Position numbers and translations under genes: made by a program. This document shows, piece after piece, positions 1 through 8,029 of a DNA stretch of 64,000 nucleotides. Every line of letters begins with the position of its first letter. The stretch's first letter is position 1. Where the stretch lies: the NCBI GenBank assembly GCA_029781115.1, contig JAKOXG010000018.1:114167-178166 (forward strand), given 5' to 3'. Below the pieces are notes generated by a model, which worked only from the letters and a program-made list of their open reading frames with translations, was not told the origin of the DNA and did not search any database. The stretch is from Candidatus Cloacimonadota bacterium (GTDB lineage: Bacteria > Cloacimonadota > Cloacimonadia > Cloacimonadales > Cloacimonadaceae).

Positions 1-129
1 GGCTACCTTCACCATCTGGGAAGGAACTTCCTCCACTCCTTCGAGGGTGAGTCCCAGCTTTTGGTAGAGGGCAATTCCTTCGTCCAAGTCCTTCACTGCG
101 ATGCCGATGTGACTGACCTTCTTAATCAT
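1..129 (-). CDS. mce: methylmalonyl-CoA epimerase, N-terminal fragment
   Basis: Only the first 43 codons lie in the window; the gene runs off the left edge. The translation begins MIKKVSHIGIAVKDLDEGI and continues with a YQKLGLTLEG segment, the usual start of the vicinal-oxygen-chelate fold of methylmalonyl-CoA epimerase, with the early His (residue 7) that binds the metal in this family. The enzyme interconverts the (S) and (R) forms of methylmalonyl-CoA. The start codon overlaps the stop of the upstream korC by four bases (ATGA), so translation is probably coupled. The link to a succinyl-CoA-forming oxidoreductase fits propionate or succinate metabolism. Other VOC-fold enzymes such as glyoxalase cannot be fully excluded from so short a piece. 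Confidence 0.8.
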   Translation of the reverse strand, partial: MIKKVSHIGIAVKDLDEGIALYQKLGLTLEGVEEVPSQMVKVA

Positions 130-680
130 TTTTGGTTTCCACCTGTATACTGATCTGCCAGATCGTAGCCGATCTGCAGAGCTTTGAGGTTGAGGTCTAC
201 AAAGGCGGGCTTCACGTTCTGTTTCAGGGAAATCTCCAGGGATTTTTCGCTGACTACTTTGGTGATGCGCACCAGGAATCCCAAGGCAAGGATGTTGGTG
301 CTGATCGCAGAACCCAGCCTTTCGATGGCGATGTCTGTGAAGGGGAGTTCGTAGGTATTGTCGGCAGCCAGAGCGATGTTTTTCACGTGGGTGGTATCCA
401 CGATGAGGATGCCTTTCTCTCTGAGGTCAAAGAGATACTTGTCGCAAGCCTCTTGGGTGAGGGCGAGCAGGCAGTTGAAGTTCATCGCTTCAGGGAAATA
501 GATTTCCCTATCGCTGATAATCACGTCTGCGCGGGATGAACCACCGCGTGATTCCGGGCCATAGCTCTGGGTTTGGGTTACATGACGTTTATCGATCACA
601 GCGGCTCCCGCCAGGATGATGCTGGCTAAGATGAGGCCTTGGCCGCCGCTGCCGGAAAGTCTGATTTCATAGTTTTTCAT
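126..680 (-). CDS. korC: 2-oxoacid:ferredoxin oxidoreductase, gamma subunit
   Basis: A 184-residue protein with the gamma-domain signature RLSGSGGQGLILAS at residues 7-20, followed by the TQSYGPESRGGSSRADV segment around 38-54, both typical of KorC/PorG-type subunits. With the alpha and beta subunits it oxidatively decarboxylates a 2-oxoacid with CoA and passes electrons to ferredoxin in the cytoplasm. It follows korB with a four-base ATGA overlap and precedes methylmalonyl-CoA epimerase with another. The D-A-B-C order is the one usual for 2-oxoglutarate oxidoreductases; substrate choice (2-oxoglutarate versus branched-chain or pyruvate) is inferred from this order and the epimerase neighbour. 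Confidence 0.88.
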   Translation of the reverse strand: MKNYEIRLSGSGGQGLILASIILAGAAVIDKRHVTQTQSYGPESRGGSSRADVIISDREIYFPEAMNFNCLLALTQEACDKYLFDLREKGILIVDTTHVKNIALAADNTYELPFTDIAIERLGSAISTNILALGFLVRITKVVSEKSLEISLKQNVKPAFVDLNLKALQIGYDLADQYTGGNQK

Positions 681-1519
681 GCTTCTTCTCCCATGGCAGC
701 AACGCGTGCGACTAAGTCTGCATAGCGTTCTGTATATTCAGGCATGATCTCTTTGCGCAGGGTGCCGCGGATGATCTTACCTTCTCTCTTTTCCGGAGGC
801 AGCTTGTCTACGGCTGAGAGCGGGATGGAGTTGTCTCGCATATCCTTCATCATCTGGGCAGGGCCACCTTTCTTGTTGAGGCGTCCGAAGATGACGGGGC
901 AAGCACTCACTATTTCCAGGAGGCTGAAACCGGGATGCGTGAGGGCATCAGACACCATCTTCTGCACCTCTTGAGTGTGGAAAGCAGTGGTGCGGGCTAC
1001 GTGGGTAGCTCCGGCACCCAAGGCGAGCTGGCAAATGTCAAAATCCGGCTCGATGTTTCCATAAGGAGCCGTGGTGGCGAACGCCTCGTGAGGCGTGGTG
1101 GGCGAAGCCTGGCCACCGGTCATGCCGTAGATGTTGTTGTTGATCAAGATCACGGTGAGGTCGAGGTTGCGTCTTGCGGCGTGGATCAGGTGGTTGCCAC
1201 CGATCGCGGTGCAGTCTCCATCACCGGTCACGACTATCACTTTCAGGTGGGGCTTGTGCATCTTGATACCCGTGGCAAAGGCGATAGCCCTGCCATGCAG
1301 GGTGTGCAGGGTATTGAAATCCACATACACGGGCATGCGTGAAGAGCAGCCGATACCGGACACCATCACGATGTCATCACGGTGAATATCCAGGCTGGCG
1401 ACGCCTCTGATGATGGAACCAAGCACGATTCCATTGCTGCAACCGGCACACCAGACGTGGGGGAACTTCTTGTCGTGCCTCAGATAATCGTGCACTACTT
1501 TTTGGGGTATATTGGCCAT
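677..1519 (-). CDS. korB: 2-oxoacid:ferredoxin oxidoreductase, beta (TPP-binding) subunit
   Basis: A 280-residue subunit carrying the thiamine-pyrophosphate/Mg site: VVTGDGDCTAIGGNHLIHA near residues 96-114, then LINNNIYGMTGGQ around 125-137. The N-terminal WCAGCSNG supplies cysteines of the subunit's [4Fe-4S] cluster, and a later GLY/ISACPVIF-like segment is also typical. It performs the decarboxylation half of the reaction and transfers electrons through its cluster. Its start overlaps the korA stop by one base (TAATG) and its stop overlaps korC by four bases, so the three chains are very likely made in equal amounts. Length is normal for KorB. Confidence 0.9.
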   Translation of the reverse strand: MANIPQKVVHDYLRHDKKFPHVWCAGCSNGIVLGSIIRGVASLDIHRDDIVMVSGIGCSSRMPVYVDFNTLHTLHGRAIAFATGIKMHKPHLKVIVVTGDGDCTAIGGNHLIHAARRNLDLTVILINNNIYGMTGGQASPTTPHEAFATTAPYGNIEPDFDICQLALGAGATHVARTTAFHTQEVQKMVSDALTHPGFSLLEIVSACPVIFGRLNKKGGPAQMMKDMRDNSIPLSAVDKLPPEKREGKIIRGTLRKEIMPEYTERYADLVARVAAMGEEA

Positions 1520-2766
1520 TACATCACCTCCTTGACCTTTCTAAGGATATCGTTTGGAGTAAGCATCTGTCCGTTGACCTTGGTGAGACCCACCACATTG
1601 CCTTCACTCTTGTCTCTGGTCAGGCGTTTGATCTCACGGATAAACTGGCCTTGGTTGAGCTCCGGAACGATGACAGCCTCAACGTCTTGCAACATCTTGC
1701 GCACCGCTTCATCGGGGAAGGGCCAGATGGTGAGCGGACGCAAGAGCCCGAGCTTGATGCCTTCGCTGCGAGCGATGGCTACAGCGGCTTTGGCAGAGCG
1801 GGCGGTGATGCCTGCGGCGAAGATGGCGATCTTGGCATCTTCCATCTGATGGCTTTCGATCTGAACCAAGTCACGGATATTGTAGGTGATTTTACGACGC
1901 AAGCGAGCCATCATTTCGGCTGCTTCCGCGGCTTTATTGGTGGGGAAGCCGAGTGCGTCGTGAGTGAGGCTGGTCACGTGGAATCTATATCCTTCGCCAT
2001 AGCTGGCCAAAGGTGAGAGATACTTTTGGTCTTTGTCATAGTGTTTGTACCAATGAGGTGGCACGTTGGGCTTGATTCTGCTGATCACACGCGTCTTTCT
2101 GAGGTCTGGCAACAGCACGGATTCCCTCATGTGGCCGATCACTTCATCCAGTAAGAGCACCACGCAGGTGCGGTATTTCTCGCTGAGGTTGATAGCTCTA
2201 ATGGTGAGCTCATAGCTTTCTTTGACGCTGTCGGGATAAAGGACGATAGCCGGGCTGTCACCATGTGAACCCCAGCGGGCTTGCATGATGTCACCCTGGG
2301 AAGGGCTGGTGGGCATACCCGTGGATGGGCCTGCCCTCTGAACGTTTACCACCACGCAGGGCGTCTCGGTGATCTTGGCAAAGCCAATGCCTTCCTGCAT
2401 CAGGGAAAAACCGGGGCCACTGGTGGCGGTGAGAGCCTTGGCTCCTGCTAATGATGCACCGGCGATGGCGCAGATGCTGGCAATCTCGTCTTCCATCTGG
2501 ATAAAGGTGCCGCCGCGCTTGGGGAGCTCACGCGCCAAGATTTCGGCGATCTCTGTGGAAGGTGTAATGGGGTAGCCGGCGAAGAAGTTGCAACCGGCAT
2601 CCAAGGCTCCATAGGCCACGGCTTCATTGCCCTGCATCAGCACGTTTTTGCGCTCATGCTTCTGCTCCAGTTCCTCCAGGGGACCGGGGACTTTCACTTC
2701 TACTTCGGCAACTTTGGCTTTGGTCTTGGGAGCTTTTTTCTGGCTTTCTAATTTTGCTTTTGGCAT
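1519..2766 (-). CDS. korA: 2-oxoacid:ferredoxin oxidoreductase, alpha subunit
   Basis: A 415-residue protein using the ATG at 2766, which has a clear AAGGAG ribosome site just upstream (within 2767-2783); a longer in-frame reading to 2820 would overlap korD and lacks such support. After a Lys/Ala-rich leader of about 45 residues comes the pyrimidine-binding domain with GNEAVAYGALDAGCNFFAGY and PITPSTEI, then QMEDEIASICAIAGASLAG and the TSGPGFSLMQE loop. These are hallmarks of KorA/VorB alpha chains. The charged leader (KAKLESQKKAPKTKAK) is an extra extension not required by the fold. It pairs with korB and korC to form the catalytic core. Confidence 0.9.
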   Translation of the reverse strand: MPKAKLESQKKAPKTKAKVAEVEVKVPGPLEELEQKHERKNVLMQGNEAVAYGALDAGCNFFAGYPITPSTEIAEILARELPKRGGTFIQMEDEIASICAIAGASLAGAKALTATSGPGFSLMQEGIGFAKITETPCVVVNVQRAGPSTGMPTSPSQGDIMQARWGSHGDSPAIVLYPDSVKESYELTIRAINLSEKYRTCVVLLLDEVIGHMRESVLLPDLRKTRVISRIKPNVPPHWYKHYDKDQKYLSPLASYGEGYRFHVTSLTHDALGFPTNKAAEAAEMMARLRRKITYNIRDLVQIESHQMEDAKIAIFAAGITARSAKAAVAIARSEGIKLGLLRPLTIWPFPDEAVRKMLQDVEAVIVPELNQGQFIREIKRLTRDKSEGNVVGLTKVNGQMLTPNDILRKVKEVM

Positions 2767-2780
2767 TTCTTGTTTACTCC

Positions 2781-3080
2781 TTAGCGTTCCTTTGCGCCGG
2801 TGATGGCAAAGTCTGGGCATAGCCTATCACAAGTCTCACAATGAATACATTTATCCGGATTTGCCACATAAGGTGAGCCATCCGCCCGACGTCCAAGGCA
2901 CCCAGTGGGACAAAACGCCACACAGATGCCACACTTCTTGCACCAATTGTAATAGATCCACACGGGCGAACTCCTGTCACCCGGGTCTTTTACCTCGGTG
3001 ATCTCGACTTCCATCTTTTCTGGAATGTCTTCTTCTCGGATGATCATGCCTGATTTGTCTCTCTGGACTTTGCTTGGCAT
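2781..3080 (-). CDS. korD: 2-oxoacid oxidoreductase ferredoxin-like delta subunit, 2x[4Fe-4S]
   Basis: A 99-residue protein with two Cys clusters, CKKCGICVAFCPTGCL and CIHCETCDRLCPDFAI, each fitting CxxCxxCxxxCP and predicted to hold a [4Fe-4S] cluster. Similar small proteins carry electrons out of Kor/Vor-type oxidoreductases. The gene is first of the kor set and lies 14 bases ahead of the korA start. A 104-bp gap holding an eight-base-pair stem separates it from the upstream aminotransferase gene, so it may have its own promoter. The N-terminal half is acidic and without cysteines, which is common for delta subunits. Confidence 0.87.
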   Translation of the reverse strand: MPSKVQRDKSGMIIREEDIPEKMEVEITEVKDPGDRSSPVWIYYNWCKKCGICVAFCPTGCLGRRADGSPYVANPDKCIHCETCDRLCPDFAITGAKER

Positions 3081-3129
3081 CTCTTTTCCTCCATATGTCT
3101 TGTATTGATTTGTTTAAAGGGTTAGACGG

Positions 3130-3167
3130 CTCTCCCCCGCCTTGGAAAAGCTAAGAGCAGGGGAGAG
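3130..3167 (-). other. intergenic stem-loop between aminotransferase and korD
   Basis: CTCTCCCC at 3130-3137 and GGGGAGAG at 3160-3167 form a perfect 8-bp stem with a 22-base loop, directly after the stop codon of the aminotransferase gene. No T-run follows in the direction of transcription, so it is not a standard terminator; it could be a processing or partial attenuation site that separates kor expression from the upstream genes. The function is a guess; only the pairing is seen. Confidence 0.4.
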
Positions 3168-3184
3168 ATAATCGGTCTGTAATA

Positions 3185-4408
3185 TTATTTGTTGTGGTTG
3201 GCGATCAGCTTCTTGTAGAAGTCTCCCAAGCGCTTGGCACCTTCGCGGTTGGTTTCCTCGCTCTCGTAGGAGAAGTTCAGACGCATGGTGTGGTGGCCAC
3301 CACCATCGCAGAAGAAGGAAGTGCCGGCCACGTAGGCGACGTTTGCTTCCTTGATACAATCCAGCAATACGGCGTTTGTATCTAAGTATTTGGGGCCTTC
3401 CAGCATCAGGAACAGGCCGCCCTGAGGACGTGTCCAGGTAAACTCTTCCGGCATAAAGTCTTCCAAAGCTTTCAGCATGCCTTTCTGCTTTACGCTATAC
3501 ATCTTCTTGATCTCTTCGATCTTGCTGTCCAAGAGGCCTTTCTCCATAAAGCGGGCAGCGATGCGTTGGGTGAAGGGAGGGGTGCAGAGGTCTGCTGACT
3601 GCTTGGCAACGACGATCTTATCAAGGACGTCAGGATGCCCGATCACCCAGCCAATCCTGAAGCCGGGGCAGAAGATTTTGGAGAAGGTGCCCAGAAGAAT
3701 CACGTGGCCAGTGCCATCCAGTTCGTAGATGGTCTTTTGCTCTTCGCCTTCATAGCGAAGCTCACGGTAGGGGCTGTCTTCAAGGATGAGGATGTCATAA
3801 CGACGGGCAATTTCAAGGATTTGCTTCCTTCTGCGCTCGCTCATGGTCATGCCGGCGGGGTTGTGGAAATCCGGGATCAGATAGATGAATTTGGGTCTCT
3901 TACCCTGAGCTATCTGCTCTTTGATCTTCTCTTCCATGTAGACGGGGTCTTCGCCTTCTTCGTCCATGGGAATGCCTATCATGTTGGCACCGTAGTTATG
4001 GAAAGCATTGATGCCGCCCAGGTAGGAAGGCAAGCCCACGATCACGGGATCGCCCGGATCGATAAAGACCCTGCCGACCAGATCAAGAGCCTGCTGAGAA
4101 GCTGTGGTGATGATCACGTTTTCCTTGCCGATGTTCAAACCTTTAGCATTGTATCTCTTGACCAAGAGTTCACGCAACAGGTTGTCACCTTCGGTGGAGC
4201 CATACTGCAAGGCGATGTTGGCTTCGTTGTCCATCACTTCGTTCATGACTTCTTTGAGTTCTTTGACGGGGAATGTGAGAGGAGAGGGAAATCCTCCCGA
4301 GAATGAGATGAGCCCGGGCTGTCCCAAATACTTGAGCAGCTCACGGATAGCGGAACGCTTCATACCTTTTGCACTGGTAGATAACGCAGCTTGTAAATCG
4401 GTGATCAT
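3185..4408 (-). CDS. class I/II PLP aminotransferase (LysN/2-aminoadipate type)
   Basis: A 407-residue fold-type I aminotransferase. It begins with the KYLGQPGLISFSGGFPSP segment typical of the MocR/LysN-like group, has IPDFHNPAGMTMS (PLP-binding Asn/Pro loop), SPYRELRYEG, and the PLP-lysine motif LGTFSKIFCPGFRIGW near residues 242-257. It moves an amino group between an amino acid and a 2-oxoacid, probably 2-oxoglutarate. The start overlaps the preceding gene by four bases (ATGA), with GGAGG upstream. Placed just ahead of the oxidoreductase genes, it plausibly supplies their 2-oxoacid substrate during amino acid fermentation; the true substrate (aminoadipate, branched-chain or aromatic) cannot be read from sequence. 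Confidence 0.85.
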   Translation of the reverse strand: MITDLQAALSTSAKGMKRSAIRELLKYLGQPGLISFSGGFPSPLTFPVKELKEVMNEVMDNEANIALQYGSTEGDNLLRELLVKRYNAKGLNIGKENVIITTASQQALDLVGRVFIDPGDPVIVGLPSYLGGINAFHNYGANMIGIPMDEEGEDPVYMEEKIKEQIAQGKRPKFIYLIPDFHNPAGMTMSERRRKQILEIARRYDILILEDSPYRELRYEGEEQKTIYELDGTGHVILLGTFSKIFCPGFRIGWVIGHPDVLDKIVVAKQSADLCTPPFTQRIAARFMEKGLLDSKIEEIKKMYSVKQKGMLKALEDFMPEEFTWTRPQGGLFLMLEGPKYLDTNAVLLDCIKEANVAYVAGTSFFCDGGGHHTMRLNFSYESEETNREGAKRLGDFYKKLIANHNK

Positions 4409-4716
4409 GATGATCCTCCATCTATGTTATTTTTGTCATATACCAAAACTTTCTTGTTTGTCTTGCGCCACTCTTGATATGCAGCCTTGATCTGAAGCTC
4501 CCAGACGATACGCTTGTCATTGTCTTCAAAAGTGACAATATCAATGTAGTGGGTGCGTTTGCTTTTGCCGACAAAGCTCTTGCGGGGAAATTCCACCACG
4601 ATCTCGCCGTCATAGTTCAGGATGGCGATCTCGTTCAGAAAAACCCCATCGGCGATCTGGATAACCGCACGTGCTTCGACACTCCCGGACTGCACATCAC
4701 GAAAGTGTATGTTCAT
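4405..4716 (-). CDS. SpoVG-like small protein
   Basis: A 103-residue protein whose pattern (VEARAVIQIADGVFLNEI, then an IL..DGEIVVEFPRKSF stretch) resembles the beta-strand core and the A-x-x-x-I-x-x-D-x-F-x-x-x-x-I and V-x-F/M-P-x-K motifs of SpoVG family DNA-binding regulators. It is followed by a basic, helical C-terminus (AYQEWRKTNKK). SpoVG proteins bind DNA or RNA and affect division and gene expression in several phyla. It sits inside the ispF-to-aminotransferase run, 31 bases after ispF and overlapping the aminotransferase start. The resemblance is by eye and moderate; it may be an unrelated hypothetical protein. Confidence 0.5.
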   Translation of the reverse strand: MNIHFRDVQSGSVEARAVIQIADGVFLNEIAILNYDGEIVVEFPRKSFVGKSKRTHYIDIVTFEDNDKRIVWELQIKAAYQEWRKTNKKVLVYDKNNIDGGSS

Positions 4717-4747
4717 AATTCACTCCATTTATCCATTTATCACCAAA

Positions 4748-5266
4748 CTATATTTGAAGCCCATTTTGGTCAAGCTCTTTTTTAGCCCATCCGCTTTTGG
4801 CACTCAAAAGTAGCACACAGTGAGCCGCAATGCCACCGGAACCACTCACTCCAAGCCCCTCTTCTGTGGTAGCTTTGATGGAAATCTGTTCCTTTTCTGC
4901 CGCCAAAAGAGAGGCGAGGCTGGTGCGCATGGCATCGATATAGGGTTTAAGCTTGGGTTGTTCACACACGATGGTGGCATCCAGATTGACCAATTGATAC
5001 CCCTTGTCGGTGACCATCTGCCTGACGGCTTCCAGCAACTTGCCGCTGTCGGCGTCCTTGTACTTGGGATCCGAGGGCGGGAAGTGAGCGCCTATATCGC
5101 CCAAAGCCAAAGCCCCCAAAAGGGCGTCCATCACAGCATGCAGGAGCACATCCGCATCCGAATGTCCAAGTAGGCCATATTCGTGCTCGATCCTGACCCC
5201 ACCCAAGATGAGCGGGCGATCGGGCACCAGCTTGTGGACGTCGTAACCGTAGCCTATTCTAAGCAT
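4748..5266 (-). CDS. ispF: 2-C-methyl-D-erythritol 2,4-cyclodiphosphate synthase
   Basis: A 172-residue protein with the full IspF pattern: GYGYDVHKL (metal-binding Asp8 and His10), GLLGHSDADVLLHAVMDALL (third metal His and signature), GDIGAHFPPSDP, and KATTEEGLGVSGSGGIAAHC. It cyclises CDP-methylerythritol 2-phosphate in the MEP isoprenoid route, as a trimer with zinc. It lies three bases after the glmS-like gene, and ispD is the next gene upstream, so two MEP enzymes share the operon. The C-terminal tail after residue 160 is slightly longer than usual. Confidence 0.95.
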   Translation of the reverse strand: MLRIGYGYDVHKLVPDRPLILGGVRIEHEYGLLGHSDADVLLHAVMDALLGALALGDIGAHFPPSDPKYKDADSGKLLEAVRQMVTDKGYQLVNLDATIVCEQPKLKPYIDAMRTSLASLLAAEKEQISIKATTEEGLGVSGSGGIAAHCVLLLSAKSGWAKKELDQNGLQI

Positions 5267-5269
5267 TCC

Positions 5270-8029
5270 TCAGTCCACGGTAATGGATTTGGACACGTTT
5301 TTGGGCACGTCGGGATGCACGCCGTGGTCCGCTATACCCAGCCTGTCCAGCTTCTTCATCTTGCGCACGCTCATCTTGAAAGCCAAAAGCTGCAAGACGA
5401 CGGTAGCCGAGAAGCAGGTGAGCAGGCTGTCACCGGTTTTGGGCAGGAAGATGTAGTTCCACCCGTAATAAAGCTCTTCATTGGGCTTGGTGGCTGCGTT
5501 CTTGCGCAGCTTATCGTTTTCTTCGGCAATCACATAGGTATCAGCACCACGGATCTTGTGTGTGTTGATCTGAGAGATGGTGAGGTTCACGTCTCTCTCG
5601 CTGGGCCCCGTGATGTAGATCAGGGGATAGTTTCGATACATGGGCTGGATAAAGTCTTTCTCTTTGGTGATCTGGTTGAATATCCTGTAGCCTTCGGGAC
5701 TGAGGTTGAAGGGTTTGGCTGCGGTAAAGATCCAGGCACTGAGCGCCCTGACGATCTCGATCATCTCCTTGCGATCTATGTTATTCTCGGTGCAGAGCTC
5801 GCCGACTTCATCCAAAGCATCGGTGAAGGCTTTGCTGTAGTTGCGCACGTGCTTGAGGCCAAAGACGGTGTTTTTGCCCAGGATGGTATTTGGCCCGTGT
5901 TTAAACTCGCTGGCTTCCTTGCCTTCGGCGTGGTTGAGTACCGTTTCCCTGATCTTCAAAGCTCCTTCCATGGCCACTCCGGTGATTTTGGTAGCCAAAA
6001 TGTGCAAGGAAGGCTCCATGTAGATCTTGGCTGCCACAGCATCGATGATATCTGCAGTATTGGTGATGGTTTCCTTGATCAGTTCCGGGATGTAGGCCAA
6101 GCTCTTCAAGCGCGCTTCCAGCCTGGCTTGCCTTTGGCTCTTTTCCTGCTCTGTCCAGCCGTTTTCTGTCTCCTCGAGGATCATCTTTGCGGTGCGGATC
6201 GCCAAGTAATAGAGCAGCGTGATCTGGTTCATAAAGCTTTTGGTGGCCGGCACCGCGATCTCGGGGCCGCAGAGGATGGGGATGGCCACATCGCTCTTTT
6301 CCTGTCCCAGCGTGGAGTTCATGTTGTTTACCAACACCACCTTGGACACGTCCAGACCGGAGGAGTCAATATCGTTGAAGATGTCGATCAAATCCTTGGT
6401 TTCGCCGGATTGCGAGACTCCGATGATCAGGTCATGATCCTTCAGGCATTGTGAAAATTCGCCCCTGAAGTCGCCCGGCAGGATGGGGATGATCTCAAAG
6501 CCGGCAATTTCATTGAAGAACAGCGAACCCACCTTGGTGGCATGAAAGCTGGTTCCGCAGGCGATTGTATAGGCACGGCGCTGGTGTTGGACGGTCGTCT
6601 TGATCAGCTCTAAAAAGCTGAGCACTTCCTTTTCAAATTCGTCGACGCTCTTCAACTCACACACGCTGTCTAAAGCCTTGGCCAGAGCAATGCGGGAGAG
6701 CTCATATTCGTCGCCAATCAGGTCGATAAAGACGTTTTTCTCATTGCTGAAGAAGTATTTCTTATCAAAGTCTTGTTTGACAGCCACATCAAAGATCTCA
6801 GGGAAGTCCTTTCGGCAAATGGGGAAGAACTTCTTCCATTGAGCGGATGAATGATAGTCATCAAACACCTTCTCACGGCTGGCAGGGTCTTCTGCCTGCA
6901 TCAGCTGGGCGACCAGCTCTTCCAAAGACTGGGTTAGCTTGTTGCTTTCCAAGAGCTTAAACATCCTCTTGCCAGTGTTTGAACCACCCAAAAAGAGCTT
7001 CACCAGCTTACCTGTGGATTCCACCTCGGCAAAGATTTCCTGCTCCATAAAGAACTCATACTCCGGCAAGAGCTGCACGTCTTCTGCCCTCAGCTTGGAA
7101 TAAACCGCTTGAGTAGGGATCTTATCGCCTTTGGCATAGGTCTCATCAGGCTGGTTAAAGTGTTTAAAACAAAGGTCTTTACCGGCATACACCTGGAAGT
7201 AATCCGCGTTGTATTCCACAAACTCGCCTTCACGCAGATTCACCAACATCTTGGTAAACTTAAGCACGGCAGTGAGATCGCTGGAAGCCAAGGCAAACTT
7301 TCCTCCATCCAGCTCTCCGACGCCAAAATAGAGACTGCTGCCGCTCTTGATCGCCCAAAGCGTGCGTGTCTTGGGATGCACGATCACCGCAGCAAAGGAA
7401 CCCACCAGGTCTTGCCCGGCACTCACGATAGCCCTGCGCATGCAAGCCTTGATCTTTTCTGCATCCTTTGGTTCACCGGCTTTTTCGAGCTCGATGTCAA
7501 AGTAGTGCTCCACCGTGTGAACCACGATCTCGCCATCGTTGTCGCTCACCACTGTGTGGCCTTCCTTGGTGAGAAATGCCTTGAGCTCACGCGTGTTGGT
7601 GATATTTCCATTGTGAGCACCATATAGATGCCGTTTACACTTAACTTCATGGGGCTGAGCGTTTTCCTTGGTAACAGCACCAAAGGTCGCCCAACGCACC
7701 TGTCCACAAAAGATCTGCCCCTTCTGGCGTTCGATGCCCAAGGTCTTGACCAAGGTGCTGGGAGCGCCCACATCCTTGAGCAATACTATGTTTTCGCCCT
7801 CCGCCTGGAATGCGGCTCCGGTGGAATCAAAGCCCCTATACTCCAGTGCTTTGAGCAGTTGCGAGGCATATTGCCCCAAGTTTGTCTGCACTTTTGCCAA
7901 AGCTAAACCCAAGACTCCACATCCCGTTCCAAAGACGGGTATGCGAATGCTGGGGTTGAACTTAGCCACTTTCCCGGCCAAGCGTTGCAGCCAGGAATTG
8001 TAAACCATTAACACACTCTTCATCATCAT
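5270..8029 (-). CDS. glmS: enlarged GlmS-like glutamine amidotransferase/SIS-domain protein
   Basis: A 919-residue relative of glucosamine-6-phosphate synthase (usually about 610). The Ntn-type amidotransferase domain starts at Cys37 (GTGCGVLGL), followed by LEYRGFDSTGAA, VRWATFG and AHNGNITN. Two SIS sugar-isomerase domains follow: ACGTSFHA with GVSQSGETKDL near residues 490-560, and HAEGKEASEFKHGP in the second. The C-terminal tail NVSKSITVD matches the GlmS end, including its Lys. Unlike classical GlmS, where Cys follows the first Met, 36 residues precede the catalytic Cys, as in enzymes with a self-cleaved propeptide. About 170 extra residues separate the two halves and more sit in SIS2. 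The start overlaps ispD (ATGA). Whether it makes glucosamine-6-phosphate or another amino sugar is open. Confidence 0.82.
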   Translation of the reverse strand: MMMKSVLMVYNSWLQRLAGKVAKFNPSIRIPVFGTGCGVLGLALAKVQTNLGQYASQLLKALEYRGFDSTGAAFQAEGENIVLLKDVGAPSTLVKTLGIERQKGQIFCGQVRWATFGAVTKENAQPHEVKCKRHLYGAHNGNITNTRELKAFLTKEGHTVVSDNDGEIVVHTVEHYFDIELEKAGEPKDAEKIKACMRRAIVSAGQDLVGSFAAVIVHPKTRTLWAIKSGSSLYFGVGELDGGKFALASSDLTAVLKFTKMLVNLREGEFVEYNADYFQVYAGKDLCFKHFNQPDETYAKGDKIPTQAVYSKLRAEDVQLLPEYEFFMEQEIFAEVESTGKLVKLFLGGSNTGKRMFKLLESNKLTQSLEELVAQLMQAEDPASREKVFDDYHSSAQWKKFFPICRKDFPEIFDVAVKQDFDKKYFFSNEKNVFIDLIGDEYELSRIALAKALDSVCELKSVDEFEKEVLSFLELIKTTVQHQRRAYTIACGTSFHATKVGSLFFNEIAGFEIIPILPGDFRGEFSQCLKDHDLIIGVSQSGETKDLIDIFNDIDSSGLDVSKVVLVNNMNSTLGQEKSDVAIPILCGPEIAVPATKSFMNQITLLYYLAIRTAKMILEETENGWTEQEKSQRQARLEARLKSLAYIPELIKETITNTADIIDAVAAKIYMEPSLHILATKITGVAMEGALKIRETVLNHAEGKEASEFKHGPNTILGKNTVFGLKHVRNYSKAFTDALDEVGELCTENNIDRKEMIEIVRALSAWIFTAAKPFNLSPEGYRIFNQITKEKDFIQPMYRNYPLIYITGPSERDVNLTISQINTHKIRGADTYVIAEENDKLRKNAATKPNEELYYGWNYIFLPKTGDSLLTCFSATVVLQLLAFKMSVRKMKKLDRLGIADHGVHPDVPKNVSKSITVD

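Noticed and set aside
2767..2820. Upstream start for korA at 2820
   Set aside because: It overlaps korD, while 2766 has an AAGGAG site and gives normal family length.
5183..6454. Long plus-strand ORF (423 codons) inside the glmS-like gene
   Set aside because: It is antisense to a gene with clear family motifs; its translation has no recognisable domain and no ribosome site.
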